From Phycisphaerales bacterium (lineage in GTDB: Bacteria; Planctomycetota; Phycisphaerae; Phycisphaerales; Phycisphaeraceae): a stretch of DNA of 5,441 nucleotides. Below, in pieces: positions 4,599-5,441 of this stretch. Made by a program: the position numbers and the translations under genes. Position 1 is the first letter of the stretch. The number at the start of each line of letters is the position of its first letter. The notes under the pieces are model-generated. The model was given only the letters and a program-made list of their open reading frames with translations. It ran no database searches and was not told where the DNA came from. The DNA is taken from contig JAAUTM010000133.1 in the NCBI GenBank assembly GCA_012031455.1, positions 1 to 5,441 on the forward strand, read 5' to 3'.

Positions 4599-5210
4599 AT
4601 GCTCCAACCGATGATGCAATCCAACCTGCCGCTGCCTGGTCGTCGTCAGGGCAAGGTGCGTGATAATTACGATGCAAGGCTAAGCGATGGCACGCCGGTG
4701 CTGCTGATCGTCGCCAGCGACCGTATCAGTGCGTTTGATGTGGTCATGCCCAACGGCATCCCCGGCAAGGGCATCGTGCTCACGCAACTGTCACGCTTCT
4801 GGTTCAGGATGATCCAGGAAAAGCTCGCTGGCCAATTGACGCATCACCTGATCGCCACGGATGCCAGGGATGTGGAGGGGCTTGATGATGCTCAGCGGAA
4901 GTTGCTGGAGCGGCGGGTGATGGTGGGCCGCCGTTGCCGAGTGCTGCCGATTGAGTGCATCGTGCGCGGGTACCTGGCAGGCTCGGGGTGGGCGGAATAT
5001 CAGCAGTCACAGCATATCGGTGGCCACAAGCTACCAGCCGGACTCCAGCAATGTGCCAGGCTGCCCCAGCCGATTTTCACACCCTCGACCAAGGCCGATG
5101 CCGGTCACGATGAAAACATCAGCTTCGAACAGGCTGTCAAAAATCGTCGGAGTGAATCTGGCAACCCAGCTGCGCGATTTATCGCTGGCGATCTACCAGA
5201 TGGCTCATGA
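4599..5210 (+). CDS. purC: SAICAR synthetase (PurC), N-terminal part, frameshifted after residue 181
   Basis: PurC (phosphoribosylaminoimidazole-succinocarboxamide synthase) couples CAIR with aspartate using ATP in de novo purine synthesis. The motifs present are GKVRD (residues 18-22), ASDRISAFD (39-47), RGYLAGSGW (123-131), KLPAGL (144-149) and [16 protein letters not shown] (160-175). Up to FEQAVK (residue 181) the frame is normal. The remaining 22 residues before the TGA at 5208-5210 match nothing in the family, because the true continuation lies one base further on (+1). The break coincides with an A5 run at 5139-5143; removing one A restores [16 protein letters not shown]. As written the protein lacks the C-terminal third and would be inactive. 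The start at 4599 has AGGG 9 nt upstream; starts at 4611 and 4614 are possible. It lies 57 bp after pheS, probably in the same transcript. Confidence 0.92.
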   Translation: MLQPMMQSNLPLPGRRQGKVRDNYDARLSDGTPVLLIVASDRISAFDVVMPNGIPGKGIVLTQLSRFWFRMIQEKLAGQLTHHLIATDARDVEGLDDAQRKLLERRVMVGRRCRVLPIECIVRGYLAGSGWAEYQQSQHIGGHKLPAGLQQCARLPQPIFTPSTKADAGHDENISFEQAVKNRRSESGNPAARFIAGDLPDGS

Positions 5211-5441
5211 TTACGCAGCGGGACGAGGGATCATTCTTGCGGACACCAAATTCGAATTCGGCCTGCCGCTGGATGCCGATGCGGAAAATCCGGAGGACTC
5301 CGTGAAACCGATTTTGATCGATGAAGTGCTGACTCCCGACAGTTCACGCTTCTGGCCAGCCGACCAGTACCAGCCCGGACGCGATCAGCCCAGCTTCGAC
5401 AAGCAGTATGTCCGCAATTACCTGCAGGAACTGGTGGATCA
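5143..5441 (+). pseudogene. purC: C-terminal part of PurC in the shifted frame, truncated by the window end
   Basis: From ATC 5143 onward the frame reads [19 protein letters not shown], then [26 protein letters not shown] and [13 protein letters not shown]. All of these are characteristic C-terminal PurC segments: the [10 protein letters not shown] strand, the [12 protein letters not shown] active-site region and the [10 protein letters not shown] helix. The frame stays open to the last base, with about 99 residues visible. It has no start of its own with a ribosome-binding site (GTG 5152 and ATG 5200 are only nominal). It is therefore the displaced tail of the same gene, not a second gene. 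Joined to the first part it gives at least 280 residues, against roughly 300 for this long PurC type. Confidence 0.88.

Overview
The window most likely comes from a planctomycete, possibly Phycisphaerae-like. This is an inference from three things: the character of the coding sequences, a RAYT-type transposase with the GFWLPNDPRGS N-terminus, and a 'cagagccgcgaacgg...gagcgg' intergenic repeat resembling ones I recall from Planctomycetota. No rRNA or other taxonomic marker is present. All recognisable genes are on the + strand.

Layout: (1) 3-1040, the 3' part of a methionine-rich protein of unknown function. (2) 1041-1256, a gap with a 27-bp tandem repeat, a strong intrinsic terminator whose left arm is part of that repeat, and a candidate promoter with a 12-bp palindrome in its spacer. 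(3) 1257-2540, purD (GAR synthetase), split by an in-frame TGA at 2169-2171 just before its C-terminal domain. (4) 2580-3492, a REP/RAYT unit: a 195-aa IS200-like single-strand transposase (2780-3367) between two homologous clusters of short REP hairpins, four copies upstream and three downstream. (5) 3519-4541, pheS, intact, starting just after the last REP. (6) 4599-5441, purC (SAICAR synthetase), frameshifted at an A5 run (5139-5143) and running off the window.

PurD and PurC are both enzymes of de novo IMP synthesis. Both reading frames are broken here, while pheS and the transposase are intact. Either the sequence carries indel errors or purine synthesis is decaying. PheS is the alpha subunit of phenylalanyl-tRNA synthetase; pheT does not follow it, and purC takes that place.

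The most distinctive features are the REP/RAYT unit, with its duplicated three-REP modules, and a recurring start architecture. purD, the RAYT gene and pheS each have a -10-like hexamer only 7-8 nt before the ATG and no Shine-Dalgarno at usable distance. That pattern suggests leaderless transcripts. purC, which lies inside the pheS unit, instead has an AGGG ribosome-binding site.
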